Notes under the pieces: generated by a model
Told to the model about the DNA's origin: nothing
What the model saw: the letters and a program-made list of their open reading frames with translations, nothing else
Databases searched by the model: none
Part shown: one piece after another, positions 17,911-30,033 of the stretch
Numbering within the stretch: position 1 is the stretch's first letter
Layout of the letters: every line of letters begins with the position of its first letter
Program-made: the position numbers and the translations under genes
Assembly (NCBI RefSeq): GCF_029637605.1
Contig: NZ_CP121261.1
Location: forward strand, 4,898,001 to 4,962,000
From: Achromobacter spanius
GTDB taxonomy: Bacteria; Pseudomonadota; Gammaproteobacteria; Burkholderiales; Burkholderiaceae_B
DNA: 64,000 bases
Direction of reading: 5' to 3'

Positions 17911-18402
17911 CAGCAACGAGGGTTGTCGGGCCAGGGTGGGGATGGAGCAGGTGGTGGTGGCATCTACAGTGATGGCATCAACGATGACGACATCAAGGTC
18001 CTGGTTCTAAGCGACGCGGATCGCGTGGCGCTGAATGCTCAGGCAAGCCGCGGTCTCCTGTTGGCACTGGCGGCGCAAGGCGCCATGGGGCTCGCAGCAG
18101 CGGTAATTGCGGGAGTTGTCGGAGGGGCGGCGGCTGGTTGGTCGGCGCTGGCGGGGGCGGGAGCGTATTTCATACCCAATGCATTGTTTGCATTGCGCCT
18201 GGCTGTCAGTGTTCGGGCCGGTAAAGCCAATCCCTTTACCTTTCTCTCTGGTGAGTTGATCAAGTTGTTCGCAACCGCATTGCTGTTGTGGATGCTTTCG
18301 CGTGTGGCACAGGACAGTCTGGTTTGGCCTGCCGCATTGCTGGGTCTGATACTCACATTGAAGGGTTATCTCTTGCTCTTGATGTTCCGCAAGTTGTCTT
18401 AG
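17851..18402 (+). CDS. atpI: ATP synthase subunit I (AtpI)
   Basis: 183 residues counted from the ATG at 17851. It has four hydrophobic segments in the C-terminal two thirds (starting LLLALAAQGAMGLAAAVIAGVVGG, then YFIPNALFALRL, LIKLFATALLLWML and AALLGLILTLKGYLLLLMF), as in AtpI proteins that assist c-ring assembly and Mg2+ supply. The first ~60 residues are hydrophilic and begin with a repeat: five ATG codons spaced exactly 12 bases apart (17851, 17863, 17875, 17887, 17899), giving MQxx units. The true start is therefore uncertain; any of the five would leave the membrane part intact. First gene of the operon. Confidence 0.85.
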   Translation: MHEPMQNSMQSAMQSKMQDAQQRGLSGQGGDGAGGGGIYSDGINDDDIKVLVLSDADRVALNAQASRGLLLALAAQGAMGLAAAVIAGVVGGAAAGWSALAGAGAYFIPNALFALRLAVSVRAGKANPFTFLSGELIKLFATALLLWMLSRVAQDSLVWPAALLGLILTLKGYLLLLMFRKLS

Positions 18403-18477
18403 CGCCGAGCAGTAAGTAGCGGCAAACGTGATCGTGGAATCGTCCGACTCGCAAGGGTTCGGGCATACAGCAAATAG

Positions 18478-19371
<894 letters not shown>

Positions 19372-19395
19372 TCCCCGAATTTCCCGCGCTGGTCA

Positions 19396-19428
19396 TCCGG
19401 CCAGCGTGGGATAGCAAGATTATCTTGC
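19396..19428 (+). promoter_or_regulatory. Structured leader ahead of atpE
   Basis: Hairpins between atpB and atpE: an imperfect stem around GCGCTGG...CCAGCG (about 19386-19406), then the palindrome GCAAGAT-T-ATCTTGC (19414-19428). atpE must be made in about tenfold excess over other subunits, and such leaders commonly raise its translation or mRNA stability; the role here is inferred. Confidence 0.4.
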
Positions 19429-19460
19429 ATTGAGCTGTACCCCTTATTTTCAATTTTTGA

Positions 19461-19730
<270 letters not shown>

Positions 19731-19874
19731 GGCAGCGCCCGCCGGCGAATAGGCGGGTCATGACGTTGGCGGCGATGTGGGCAACAGCCCCGTCGCCGGC
19801 CAGCAAAGTATCGAGTGCTCCGTGACGCCCCTTTCCGGGTGCGGTCGGAGCCGCAAGGTGTTAAAGGAACGACC

Positions 19875-20345
19875 GTGAATCTGAACGCGACGATCATTTT
19901 CCAGATGCTCGTGTTCTTCGTTCTGGGCTGGTTCACGATGAAATTCGTGTGGCCTCCTCTGACGAAGGCGATGGACGAGCGCCGCCAAAAAATCGCCGAC
20001 GGCCTTGCCGCCGCCGAGAAGGGCAAGGCCGATTTGGCTCAAGCCCAGGCGCGTGTCAGTCTGATCGAGGCTTCTGCCAAGTCCGAAAACCACGCCCGCA
20101 TCATCGAGGCCGAGAAGCAAGCTGCCTCCCTGATCGAGCAAGCCCGCCGTGAAGCGGAAGCTGAACGCGCCCGTATCGTGGCCCAAGCCGCTCAGGATGC
20201 CGCGCAGGAAGTCCAGCGCGCTCGTGACTCGCTGCGCGACGATGTTGCCGCGCTGGCTGTCAAGGGTGCTGAACAGATCCTCAAGCGCGAGGTTGACGCC
20301 CGCGCCCACGCCGAGCTGCTCAACCAGCTTCGCGCGCAGCTTTAA
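19875..20345 (+). CDS. atpF: ATP synthase Fo subunit b
   Basis: 156 residues from GTG at 19875 with AAAGGA upstream; this gives the standard length and the usual [10 protein letters not shown] start, whereas the open frame upstream adds 20 non-family residues. One N-terminal membrane helix ([21 protein letters not shown]) is followed by a long alpha-helical, Ala/Glu/Arg-rich stalk that dimerises and binds subunit delta. It ends 12 bases before atpH. Confidence 0.96.
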   Translation: MNLNATIIFQMLVFFVLGWFTMKFVWPPLTKAMDERRQKIADGLAAAEKGKADLAQAQARVSLIEASAKSENHARIIEAEKQAASLIEQARREAEAERARIVAQAAQDAAQEVQRARDSLRDDVAALAVKGAEQILKREVDARAHAELLNQLRAQL

Positions 20346-20357
20346 TCCGGGACCGTC

Positions 20358-20897
20358 ATGGCTGAACTTTCCACTGTTGCCCGGCCCTACGCTGAAGCGC
20401 TCTTCAGCGCAGCGCGCGACGACAAGGCCGGCTTGCCGGCCTGGGCCGACCTGGTCAGCGAAATGTCGCAGGTCGCCTCCAACCCCGACGTGCGCGAGGC
20501 CATGGCCGACCCGCGTCTGGGTGACAAGCAGCGCGTCGAGCTGTTCTCCGGCCTGATCAAGGCCGAACTGCCGCAGGCCGCCCGTAATTTCATCGAGCTG
20601 CTGGTTGAAAACGACCGGCTGCTGCTGCTGCCCGACATCGCCACGCAATTCGTGGTGCTGCGCAATCGTCACGAGGGCACGGCGCAGGCGGAAATCACCA
20701 GCGCGTTCGAACTGAGCGACGCCCAGGTCAAAGACCTGGTCGACGCGCTCGAACAAAAATTCGGCCTCAAGCTCAAGCCCAACGTCACCGTCGACCAGTC
20801 GTTGATCGGCGGCGTGCGCGTGGCTGTCGGTGACCAGGTGCTCGATACTTCCGTACAAGCCCAATTGGTCCGCATGCGCGATCAGCTCGCCGCTTAA
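20358..20897 (+). CDS. atpH: ATP synthase F1 subunit delta
   Basis: 179 residues. N-terminal [20 protein letters not shown] is the OSCP/delta signature; the C-terminal region [37 protein letters not shown] is the conserved delta motif. It joins the top of the alpha3beta3 head to the b-subunit stalk. Located between atpF and atpA as usual. Confidence 0.96.
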   Translation: MAELSTVARPYAEALFSAARDDKAGLPAWADLVSEMSQVASNPDVREAMADPRLGDKQRVELFSGLIKAELPQAARNFIELLVENDRLLLLPDIATQFVVLRNRHEGTAQAEITSAFELSDAQVKDLVDALEQKFGLKLKPNVTVDQSLIGGVRVAVGDQVLDTSVQAQLVRMRDQLAA

Positions 20898-20925
20898 GGC
20901 AACTAACAGGATTCCAGGAGTCAAT

Positions 20926-22467
20926 ATGCAACTCAATCCCTCCGAGATCAGCGAACTGCTCAAGAGCCGCATCGAGGGCCTGGGCGCTTCGGCTGATGTC
21001 CGTACTCAGGGCACCGTCGTGTCCGTGACCGACGGTATTACCCGCATCCACGGCTTGTCCGACGTGATGCAGGGCGAAATGCTCGAATTTCCCAACAACG
21101 TTTTCGGTCTGGCGCTCAACCTCGAGCGCGACTCCGTCGGCGCCGTTATTCTGGGCGACTACACCGGCATCTCCGAAGGCGACCAGGTCAAGACGACCGG
21201 CCGCATTCTGGAAGTTCCGGTTGGTCCGGAACTGAAAGGCCGCGTGGTGAACACGCTGGGCGAGCCGATCGACGGCAAGGGCCCGGTCAACGCCAAGGAA
21301 ACCGACATCATTGAAAAAGTGGCGCCTGGCGTTATTGCCCGCCGCTCGGTGTCGCAGCCGCTGCAAACCGGCGTCAAGGCTATCGACTCGATGGTGCCGA
21401 TCGGCCGTGGCCAGCGCGAGCTGATCATTGGCGACCGCCAAACCGGCAAGACCGCTGTCGCCGTCGACACGATCATCAGCCAGAAGGGCAAGGGCGTCAC
21501 CTGCGTGTACGTCGCTATCGGCCAGAAGGCTTCCACGATCAACAACGTGGTGCGCAAGCTGGAAGAGCACGGCGCGATGGAATACACCATCGTCGTGGCC
21601 GCTTCGGCTTCGGACTCGGCCGCCATGCAATACCTGGCCGCCTACGCCGGTTGCACGATGGGCGAATACTTCCGCGATCGTGGCGAAGACGCCCTGATCG
21701 TTTATGACGACCTGACCAAGCAAGCCTGGGCCTACCGCCAGGTGTCGCTGCTGCTGCGCCGTCCGCCGGGCCGTGAAGCCTACCCGGGCGACGTGTTCTA
21801 CCTGCACTCGCGTCTGCTGGAACGTGCTGCCCGCGTGAACGAAGACTACGTCGAAAAGTTCACCAACGGCGCCGTCAAGGGCAAGACCGGTTCGCTGACC
21901 GCACTGCCGATCATCGAAACGCAAGCCGGCGACGTGTCCGCCTTCGTTCCGACCAACGTGATCTCGATCACCGACGGCCAGATCTTCCTGGAAACCGACC
22001 TGTTCAACGCCGGTGTCCGCCCCGCCATCAACGCCGGTATCTCGGTGTCGCGTGTGGGTGGTGCTGCGCAGACCAAGGTCGTCAAGAAGCTGTCCGGCGG
22101 TATCCGTACCGACTTGGCGCAGTACCGTGAACTGGCCGCCTTCGCGCAGTTCGCTTCCGACCTGGACGACGCCACCCGTCGCCAGCTGGAACGCGGCAAG
22201 CGCGTGGTCGAACTGCTCAAGCAGCCGCAATACCAGCCGCTGCAAGTGTGGGAACTGGCCGTCACGCTGTACACGGTCAACAACGGCTACCTGGATGACG
22301 TGGACGTGGCCCAAGTGCTGTCGTTCGAGAAGTCGCTGAAGGATCAACTGAAGGCCAAGCATGCGGCCATGATCCAGCGCATCGAAGACACCAAGGAACT
22401 GTCCAAGGACGACGAGGCCGAACTGGCCACCGCCGTTCAGGAATTCAAGAAGCACGGTGCTTTTTAA
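20926..22467 (+). CDS. atpA: ATP synthase F1 subunit alpha
   Basis: 513 residues from the ATG at 20926 ([18 protein letters not shown]), preceded by CCAGGAG. The non-catalytic nucleotide site has P-loop GDRQTGKTA; the ATPase alpha/beta signature lies near [17 protein letters not shown], which includes the arginine finger. Full family length. Translation may start close behind atpH (28 bases). Followed by a repeat-rich 98-base gap before atpG. Confidence 0.97.
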   Translation: MQLNPSEISELLKSRIEGLGASADVRTQGTVVSVTDGITRIHGLSDVMQGEMLEFPNNVFGLALNLERDSVGAVILGDYTGISEGDQVKTTGRILEVPVGPELKGRVVNTLGEPIDGKGPVNAKETDIIEKVAPGVIARRSVSQPLQTGVKAIDSMVPIGRGQRELIIGDRQTGKTAVAVDTIISQKGKGVTCVYVAIGQKASTINNVVRKLEEHGAMEYTIVVAASASDSAAMQYLAAYAGCTMGEYFRDRGEDALIVYDDLTKQAWAYRQVSLLLRRPPGREAYPGDVFYLHSRLLERAARVNEDYVEKFTNGAVKGKTGSLTALPIIETQAGDVSAFVPTNVISITDGQIFLETDLFNAGVRPAINAGISVSRVGGAAQTKVVKKLSGGIRTDLAQYRELAAFAQFASDLDDATRRQLERGKRVVELLKQPQYQPLQVWELAVTLYTVNNGYLDDVDVAQVLSFEKSLKDQLKAKHAAMIQRIEDTKELSKDDEAELATAVQEFKKHGAF

Positions 22468-22472
22468 GAAAG

Positions 22473-22541
22473 TGATGGGTTAGGCGTCTGCAACGCCTCA
22501 CCCGTCCTTACCGGATGGTTGAGGCGTGAGCGGAACCCATC
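22473..22541. repeat. Diverged inverted pair of the interspersed palindromic repeat, between atpA and atpG
   Basis: Left half begins TGATGGGTT and ends CACCCGTCCTTAC (22473-22511), resembling a shortened reverse copy of the 65-bp repeat. Right half runs from GGATGGTTGAGGCG to GGAACCCATC, resembling a shortened forward copy. The identity is weaker than in the seven clear copies. Confidence 0.45.
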
Positions 22542-22565
22542 GGCCAGTCTTCACAGGAAAGCGCA

Positions 22566-23471
22566 ATGCCCGGAATTAAGGAAATCCGAACCAAGATCAA
22601 GAGCGTGCAAAACACGCGCAAGATCACCAAGGCGATGGAAATGGTCGCCGCATCCAAAATGCGCAAGGCGCAGGAACGGATGCGTGCTGGTCGTCCGTAC
22701 GCCACCAAGGTGCGCGAGATTGCTGCGCACCTGATGCAGGCCAACCCCGAGTACAGCCACCCGTACCTGGTCGAACGCGAAGTCAAGGCGGTCGGCGTGG
22801 TCATGGTGACGACTGACAAGGGTTTGTGCGGCGGCTTGAACACCAACATCACTCGCGTGACGTTGGGCAAGCTGAAAGAGTTCGAGAAAAACGGCATCGC
22901 CGTGCAAGCGACCGCTTTCGGCAACAAGGGCGTGGGTGTGCTGACCCGTATCGGCGCCAAACTGGTTTCCCAGGAAGTGCAACTGGGCGACAAGCCGCAA
23001 CTGGACCGCCTGCTGGGCGCGATCAAGGTGCAGCTGGACGCCTACCTGGAAGGCCGCATCGATGCGCTGTACGTGGCTTCGACCCGCTTCGTCAACACGA
23101 TGAAGCAGGAGCCGTTGTTCTTGCGTCTGCTGCCGTTGGCCAGTGGTTTGGACGATCCGTATCAATCGGGTGCCGAGAGCCTGGCCAAGACGTCGGAAGT
23201 GAAGTCGGACTACAGCTGGGATTACATCTACGAACCCGACGCCCGTAGCGTGATCGACGACCTGCTGCAGCGTTACGTTGAAGGCCTGCTGTATCAAGCC
23301 GTGGCCGAGAACATGGCTTCGGAGCAGTCGGCCCGGATGGTCGCCATGAAGGCGGCGTCGGACAACGCCAAGAAGGTCATCGGAGAGCTGCAACTGGTCT
23401 ACAACAAGACCCGTCAGGCCGCGATCACCAAGGAAATTTCGGAAATCGTAGGGGGCGCTGCCGCCGTGTAA
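22566..23471 (+). CDS. atpG: ATP synthase F1 subunit gamma
   Basis: 301 residues. The N-terminal coiled-coil helix [36 protein letters not shown] and the C-terminal helix [43 protein letters not shown] are the rotor shaft, both highly conserved. The middle Rossmann-like part contains [12 protein letters not shown]. Length is slightly above the E. coli protein, normal for this group. Confidence 0.97.
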   Translation: MPGIKEIRTKIKSVQNTRKITKAMEMVAASKMRKAQERMRAGRPYATKVREIAAHLMQANPEYSHPYLVEREVKAVGVVMVTTDKGLCGGLNTNITRVTLGKLKEFEKNGIAVQATAFGNKGVGVLTRIGAKLVSQEVQLGDKPQLDRLLGAIKVQLDAYLEGRIDALYVASTRFVNTMKQEPLFLRLLPLASGLDDPYQSGAESLAKTSEVKSDYSWDYIYEPDARSVIDDLLQRYVEGLLYQAVAENMASEQSARMVAMKAASDNAKKVIGELQLVYNKTRQAAITKEISEIVGGAAAV

Positions 23472-24917
<1,446 letters not shown>

Positions 24918-24926
24918 GGAACCGAT

Positions 24927-25352
24927 ATGGCTACCCTGCATGTGGATGTCGTCAGCGCAGAGGAAGCGATCTTCTCCGGTGAGGCGAAGTTCGTGGTGCT
25001 GCCTGGCGAAGCGGGTGAACTGGGCATCTTGCCCGGCCACACCCCGCTGATTTCGCGCATACGCCCCGGCACGGTCAAGATCGTTCGTGCCGACCAAGGC
25101 GAGGAAAACATCTTCGTCGCCGGGGGCATTCTGGAAGTGCAGCCGGGCAGCGTGACGGTTTTGGCCGACACCGCTATCCGTGCTTCCGATCTGGACGAAG
25201 CCCGCGCCGTGGAAGCTCGCAAGAAGGCCGAAGAGGCCCTGGCGAACGCCAAGGACAAGGCGGACATCGCAGTTGTCGAAGCGGAACTCGCCATGCTGGC
25301 TGCGCAAGCCATCGCGGCGCGCAAGCTGCGTCAAGGCGGCCGTTCGCACTAA
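24927..25352 (+). CDS. atpC: ATP synthase F1 subunit epsilon
   Basis: 141 residues. The N-terminal beta-sandwich ([41 protein letters not shown]) and the C-terminal two-helix domain, which can inhibit ATP hydrolysis, are both present. Last gene of the operon, followed by a strong terminator 36 bases on. Confidence 0.97.
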   Translation: MATLHVDVVSAEEAIFSGEAKFVVLPGEAGELGILPGHTPLISRIRPGTVKIVRADQGEENIFVAGGILEVQPGSVTVLADTAIRASDLDEARAVEARKKAEEALANAKDKADIAVVEAELAMLAAQAIAARKLRQGGRSH

Positions 25353-25388
25353 GCGGCAAAGCAGTACACCGGAGCTTGCTCTGGATTG

Positions 25389-25415
25389 AAAAAGGCGGCC
25401 ATTGGCCGCCTTTTT
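25389..25415. terminator. Terminator of the atp operon
   Basis: AAAAAGGCGGCC, loop ATT, GGCCGCCTTTTT: a perfect 12-bp stem with A and T tracts, able to act in both directions. Confidence 0.92.
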
Positions 25416-25426
25416 CATGCCTGTTC

Positions 25427-25452
25427 GAATTGCACGGGTGAATTGCACGGGC
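25427..25452. repeat. 13-bp direct repeat, 2 units
   Basis: GAATTGCACGGGT followed at once by GAATTGCACGGGC. Between the atp terminator and the Fis-like regulator; no function assigned. Confidence 0.7.
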
Positions 25453-25547
25453 CCTGGCCGTGGCGACCGCAATGCGTTCGATACGAATAGCTGGGCGGGT
25501 TTTGCAACAGTAGCCTTCAAGCTTGCCTAACGAGCGTAGGGGGAAGC

Positions 25548-26447
25548 GTGCGAGAAGTTCTGGATTGCGGGGTGCTGCTGGCGCCCGGCCATGAAGCCGC
25601 CATGCGCGACTGGGTGACGCGGTATCAGGCCGGGCTGCCGCGCGTACGCTTGCATCTGGTGCCTTTGGAGGCGCAGGCGGGCACGGGTAATGTGGCCACG
25701 GGCCATGTCGCCACCGGTTCTGCTGCCACGGGTGATGCCGCCGTGGACTCCGCGAGTACACCCGAGGCCACGCGCCTGCCTGCGGGCTTGCACCAGGACG
25801 TACAGGCGTTGGCCCGCGTTGCCGTGTCGCTGCGGCGCTATGACAGCTGTGTGCTGCCGGTGGCGCCATCGTCGGTGGCCTGGGCGCGCATGGCCCTGTC
25901 GCACGCGGGCGACGCGCTGACCACGCCCTTGCTGCTGCTGATGGAAGGCATGAAAGCGCCCGCCATCGAAGACTTGCTGGGCCTGGGCGCGGCGGACTTC
26001 ATGGCGCAGCCCGCCTGCATGGAAAGCATGCGAGTGCGGTTGGGCCGCCTGCGTCGGTCCGCCTCGGGCACGCACCCGGCCTGGCGCGAGGCCAGGGTGG
26101 AAGAGGCGTCGGCACGCTACACCGCCGACGGCAGCAGCGCCGCGCCATCGCTGCACGCCGTCCGGCCCCCGGTGGCTGCAGACATCCTCGCACAGGGCCT
26201 GGCCAACCTGCGGGACACCCGGCGCCAGGCGGCGCAGGAGTCGTTCCGCCAAGCCAAGGCGCGGGTGGTCGACGGATTCGAGCGTGACTACATCCGCCAC
26301 GCCCTGTCGCGCCATGGCGGCAATGTGGCGCAGGCCGCGCGCGCCTGCGAAAAGCATCGCCGTGCCTTCTGGGCCTTGATGCGCAAGCATGGTATTGAGG
26401 CCGCGCCGTACCGGCAGGCAGCGCAAGGACGCAGGATGCGTGACTAA
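25548..26447 (+). CDS. Response-regulator-like protein with Fis-type DNA-binding domain
   Basis: 299 residues from GTG at 25548, with an AGGGGGA ribosome site. The C-terminal ~55 residues (ARVVDGFERDYIRHALSRHGGNVAQAARACEKHRRAFWALMRKHGIE) are a Fis-type helix-turn-helix, as at the end of NtrC-like activators, but no AAA+ sigma-54 domain is present. The N-terminal ~150 residues look like a degenerate receiver domain without the phosphorylatable Asp pattern. The linker near residues 44-63 holds a 5-residue repeat (VATGH-VATGS-AATGD) from a 15-bp DNA repeat. Its role is unknown; it lies between atpC and hemE. Confidence 0.6.
   Translation: MREVLDCGVLLAPGHEAAMRDWVTRYQAGLPRVRLHLVPLEAQAGTGNVATGHVATGSAATGDAAVDSASTPEATRLPAGLHQDVQALARVAVSLRRYDSCVLPVAPSSVAWARMALSHAGDALTTPLLLLMEGMKAPAIEDLLGLGAADFMAQPACMESMRVRLGRLRRSASGTHPAWREARVEEASARYTADGSSAAPSLHAVRPPVAADILAQGLANLRDTRRQAAQESFRQAKARVVDGFERDYIRHALSRHGGNVAQAARACEKHRRAFWALMRKHGIEAAPYRQAAQGRRMRD
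25677..25736 (+). repeat. 15-bp in-frame tandem repeat, 4 units
   Basis: Four 15-base units of the form (GNNGCCACGGGTNAT) encode AGTGN, VATGH, VATGS and AATGD in the regulator linker. Confidence 0.75.
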
Positions 26448-26504
26448 ACCGCTCTTGCGCCCCAAGGGAAGTAAAATCACGGCTTCCGATCAACGAGGAT
26501 AGTC

Positions 26505-27578
26505 GTGTCTGCTTCCAGCTTGAAGAACGATGTGTTCTTGCGCTCGCTCTTGCGCGAGCCCGTGCCCTATACCCCGATCTGGCTGATGCGCCAGGCGGGT
26601 CGCTACCTGCCCGAGTACCGCGCCACGCGGGCCCGCGCAGGCTCCTTCATGGGCCTGGCTCAAAACCCGGACTACGCCATGGAGGTCACGTTGCAGCCGC
26701 TGGCGCGCTACGACCTGGATGCGGCCATTCTGTTTTCGGACATTCTGACGGTGCCGCATGCAATGGGCCTGGGCCTGGACTTCGCCGAAGGCGAGGGCCC
26801 GCGCTTTGCCCACCCCGTGCGCACCGAGGAAGACGTCGCCCGCCTGGCCGTGCCCGACATGGACAAGCTGCGTTATGTCTTCGATGCGGTAGGCGTGATC
26901 CGCCGCGAGCTGGACGGCAAGGTGCCGCTGATCGGCTTTGCCGGCAGCCCGTTCACCATCGCCTGCTATATGGTCGAAGGCAAGGGCAGCGACGACTACC
27001 GCCTGATCAAGACCATGCTGTATTCCCGCCCGGACCTGCTGCACCGCATCCTGGAAATCAACGCCGAGGCCACGCTGCAATACCTGAACGCGCAGATCGC
27101 CGCGGGCGCTCAGGCCGTCATGCTGTTCGACAGTTGGGGCGGTGTGCTGGCCGATGGCCTGTTCCAGCAATTCTCGCTGGCCTACTCCAAGAAGGTCGTG
27201 GATGGCCTGACCCGTGAAAACGAAGGCCGGCGCGTGCCCGTCATCGTGTTCACCAAGGGCGGTGGCCAATGGCTGGAACAGATTGCGGCTTGTGGTTGCG
27301 ACGCCGTGGGGCTGGATTGGACCGTGGACCTGGCCGCGGCGCGCCGCCGCACCGGCGACTCGGTTGCCTTCCAGGGCAACCTGGACCCGATGGCGCTGTT
27401 TGGCGGTGGCCCCGCCATCCGCGCGGAAGCCCGCCGCGTGCTGGACGCCTTTGGTCCGGTCGGCAAGGGCGGCCACGTGTTCAACCTGGGACACGGAATT
27501 TCGCGCTTCACTCCGCCGGAAGCCGTAGCCGAATTGGTCGAAGAAGTCCACCAACACAGCCGCACGCTGCGGGGGTAA
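26505..27578 (+). CDS. hemE: Uroporphyrinogen decarboxylase
   Basis: 357 residues from GTG at 26505, with GAGGAT upstream. The N-terminal signature [16 protein letters not shown] contains the substrate-carboxylate-binding arginines; the second signature [16 protein letters not shown] and the [10 protein letters not shown] motif near the end are also present. It removes four carboxyl groups from uroporphyrinogen III to give coproporphyrinogen III in haem synthesis (cytoplasm). It is on the same strand as the upstream regulator and priA, but a 351-base gap follows. Confidence 0.97.
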   Translation: MSASSLKNDVFLRSLLREPVPYTPIWLMRQAGRYLPEYRATRARAGSFMGLAQNPDYAMEVTLQPLARYDLDAAILFSDILTVPHAMGLGLDFAEGEGPRFAHPVRTEEDVARLAVPDMDKLRYVFDAVGVIRRELDGKVPLIGFAGSPFTIACYMVEGKGSDDYRLIKTMLYSRPDLLHRILEINAEATLQYLNAQIAAGAQAVMLFDSWGGVLADGLFQQFSLAYSKKVVDGLTRENEGRRVPVIVFTKGGGQWLEQIAACGCDAVGLDWTVDLAAARRRTGDSVAFQGNLDPMALFGGGPAIRAEARRVLDAFGPVGKGGHVFNLGHGISRFTPPEAVAELVEEVHQHSRTLRG

Positions 27579-27929
27579 GTGAGTGAACGCTTCGGTTCCT
27601 AGGGCCGATATTTGAGGGCCCGGGCAAGTACTTGTGCACAGCAGGAATTTGCCTGGGGAAAACCCTTTAGAAGCTAGTTTACAATCTTGGAACGTTATAT
27701 AAGCTGCTGTTTTTAAACGGAAAAATAGAGTTTTCCACCGGATTGCAGCATGCTGCGCAATCTTGGCTTATTCCGAAAATTGACGTTGCTCCAGCCTTTT
27801 CCCCAAAGTTATCCACAGGCGCCGCCCAAGCCGGCCGGCGCGCCTGGGCGGCAATTGTCCAGCGGCGCCATCCCCGATTACCTATCATCCATTCGGATTA
27901 AACCTTTTCCATGACCCGTCCAAGTCTCC
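27579..27929. other. hemE-priA intergenic region with DnaA-box-like motifs
   Basis: 351 bases, the AT-richest stretch nearby. It contains a perfect DnaA box TTATCCACA (27809-27817) and two one-mismatch relatives on the same strand, TTGTGCACA (27632-27640) and TTTTCCACC (27731-27739), with T/A-rich sequence (GTTATATAAG, TTTTTAAACG) between. No gene-like frame is supported. It could hold the priA promoter and DnaA-responsive control. Too few boxes are seen to call an origin. Confidence 0.4.
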
Positions 27930-30020
27930 ATGTCTGAACCGCTCGCAGGAACGACTTCCGAAGCCGTCTGCTGGGTGCGCGTGGCGCTGGACGTCCCCTT
28001 GCCCGGCCCCTTCGATTACCGCAGTGATGCGCCGGTCGCGGTGGGCTTGCGGGTGATCGTCCCGTTTGGGCGGCGCAAGATGGTCGGCGTGGTGGTGGAG
28101 AACCCGGCGGAGCCGTCATACGAGCCCAAGCAGATCCGGCCGATCGAACATGTGCTGGACGACCTGCCCCCCTTTGACGAAGACTGGCTGCGCATGGCGC
28201 GCTTTGCGGCGGACTACTATCAGCGGCCTTTGGGCGAAGTGATGTTGCCTACCTTGCCTCCGCCCTTGCGCAAGCCCACCGCGTATCAGGGCAAGCGTTC
28301 GGCGGGCGGCCCGGTGGCGCGCCTGGACAATCGCAAGCGGAAACCGGTGCGTGCGCCGGCCAAGGCGGATCAGCCGCCGGAACTTAACGACGCGCAGCGC
28401 GCTGCCGTGGACACCATTGGGGCATTGACCGGCTTCAAGCCGGTGCTGCTGCATGGCGTGACGGGTAGCGGCAAGACCGAGGTCTACCTGCGGGCAGCGG
28501 AAAAAGTGCTGGGCCAGGGGCGGCAAGTGCTGCTGATGGTGCCCGAAATCAACCTGACGCCGCAGTTGGAAGCCGCGCTGCGCGCGCGCCTGGAAGCCTT
28601 GGTGGGGCCGGATGGCCTGGCCGTCATGCACAGCGGCTTGTCCGACGGTGAGCGGTTGCAGGCCTGGGCCCGCGCCCAACGCGGCGAGGCGCGCATGGTG
28701 CTGGGCACGCGCATGTCGATCTTTGCGCCCCTGAGCAAGCTGGGCTTGATCGTGGTGGACGAAGAGCACGACGCTTCCTACAAGCAGCAGGACGGCCTGC
28801 GCTATTCGGCGCGTGACCTTGCCGTGTGGCGCGCGCACGATCTGGATATTCCCGTGGTGTTGGGCTCGGCCACGCCGTCCCTGGAGACTTGGCAGCATGC
28901 CGAGCGCGGCCGCTATCTGCGCTTGACGCTGCCGGGCCGGGCGCGCTCCAGCACGCTGCCGTCGATGCGTCTGGTGGACACACGCCGCCTGCAGATGAAG
29001 CACGGCATGTCGCCACATTTGCTGGAAGCCATCGGCCAGCGCCTGGAACGCAAAGAGCAGTCGCTGATCTTCCTGAACCGGCGCGGCTATTCCCCGGTGC
29101 TGCATTGCCAGTCCTGCGCCTGGGTCAGCAATTGCCCGCGCTGCACCGCGTTTACCGTGCTGCATCGCACGGATGGGCGCGGCCATCGGCTGCAGTGCCA
29201 CCACTGCGGCTACCAGGCGCCGGTGCCGCGTGCGTGCCCGGAATGCGGCGACCAGGACCTGGCGCCCATGGGCCGGGGCACTCAGCGCATCGAAGAGCAT
29301 CTGGCCGAGTTGTTCCCCGGGGCGCGCATCCTGCGCATCGATGCCGACAGCACGCGCAAGAAAGGCAGTGCCGAAGCGCTGTTCGCCTCCGTGCACGCGG
29401 GCGAGGTCGACATCCTGGTGGGCACGCAGATGGTGGCCAAGGGGCATGATTTTGCGCGGCTGGGCCTGGTGGGCGTGCTGAATTCCGATTCGATGCTGTT
29501 CGCGCACGACTTCCGCGCGCCCGAGCGCCTGTTTGCTCAGCTGATGCAGGTAGCGGGCCGGGCCGGCCGCCACCAGGGCAATGGCGAGGTGCTTATCCAG
29601 ACCGGCTACCCGGAGCAGCCGGTGTATCAGGCCTTGCTGCGCCATGACTACGCGGGCTTTGCGCGCCATGCCCTGCATGAACGCGAAAGCACCGGCTTGC
29701 CGCCCTTCGTTTATCAAGCCCTGCTGACGGCCGAAGCGCGCGAACTGAAAGTGGCGCAGGCCTTCCTGGAGCGCGCGCGCGTGCTGCCCGAAGGCGAATG
29801 GGCCGCCGACTTTCCCAGCCTGGATGCCATCATGCTGTACGACCCGGTGCCGTTGCGCGTGGTGCGGGTGGCCAATATCGAGCGTGCCCAACTGCTGGTG
29901 GAAAGCAGCAGCCGGCCGGCCTTGCAGGCCTTTCTGACGTCGTGGTCGCACCACTTGCCGTATATCGCCAACGAGGCGCGGGTGCGCTGGCAGTTGGAAG
30001 TCGATCCGCTTGAAATCTAG
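27930..30020 (+). CDS. priA: Primosomal protein N' (replication restart helicase PriA)
   Basis: 696 residues. The N-terminal 3'-DNA-binding domain (WVRVALDVPLPGPFDYRSD) precedes a superfamily 2 helicase core: Walker A LLHGVTGSGKTEVYLRA, Walker B VVDEEHDASYKQQDGLRYSARDLAV. Then comes the eight-cysteine zinc module CQSC...CPRC...CHHC...CPEC, followed by LVGTQMVAKGHDFARLGLVGVLN and QVAGRAGR. It reloads the replicative helicase at stalled forks. It is 13 bases upstream of rep, so both probably share a transcript. Confidence 0.97.
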   Translation: MSEPLAGTTSEAVCWVRVALDVPLPGPFDYRSDAPVAVGLRVIVPFGRRKMVGVVVENPAEPSYEPKQIRPIEHVLDDLPPFDEDWLRMARFAADYYQRPLGEVMLPTLPPPLRKPTAYQGKRSAGGPVARLDNRKRKPVRAPAKADQPPELNDAQRAAVDTIGALTGFKPVLLHGVTGSGKTEVYLRAAEKVLGQGRQVLLMVPEINLTPQLEAALRARLEALVGPDGLAVMHSGLSDGERLQAWARAQRGEARMVLGTRMSIFAPLSKLGLIVVDEEHDASYKQQDGLRYSARDLAVWRAHDLDIPVVLGSATPSLETWQHAERGRYLRLTLPGRARSSTLPSMRLVDTRRLQMKHGMSPHLLEAIGQRLERKEQSLIFLNRRGYSPVLHCQSCAWVSNCPRCTAFTVLHRTDGRGHRLQCHHCGYQAPVPRACPECGDQDLAPMGRGTQRIEEHLAELFPGARILRIDADSTRKKGSAEALFASVHAGEVDILVGTQMVAKGHDFARLGLVGVLNSDSMLFAHDFRAPERLFAQLMQVAGRAGRHQGNGEVLIQTGYPEQPVYQALLRHDYAGFARHALHERESTGLPPFVYQALLTAEARELKVAQAFLERARVLPEGEWAADFPSLDAIMLYDPVPLRVVRVANIERAQLLVESSSRPALQAFLTSWSHHLPYIANEARVRWQLEVDPLEI

Positions 30021-30033
30021 CCTAAGGTCCAAC

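Noticed and set aside
27579..27929. Chromosomal origin (oriC)
   Set aside because: Only one perfect DnaA box, no dnaA/dnaN/gidA/parAB next to it and no clear repeated 13-mers. Kept only as a weak finding.
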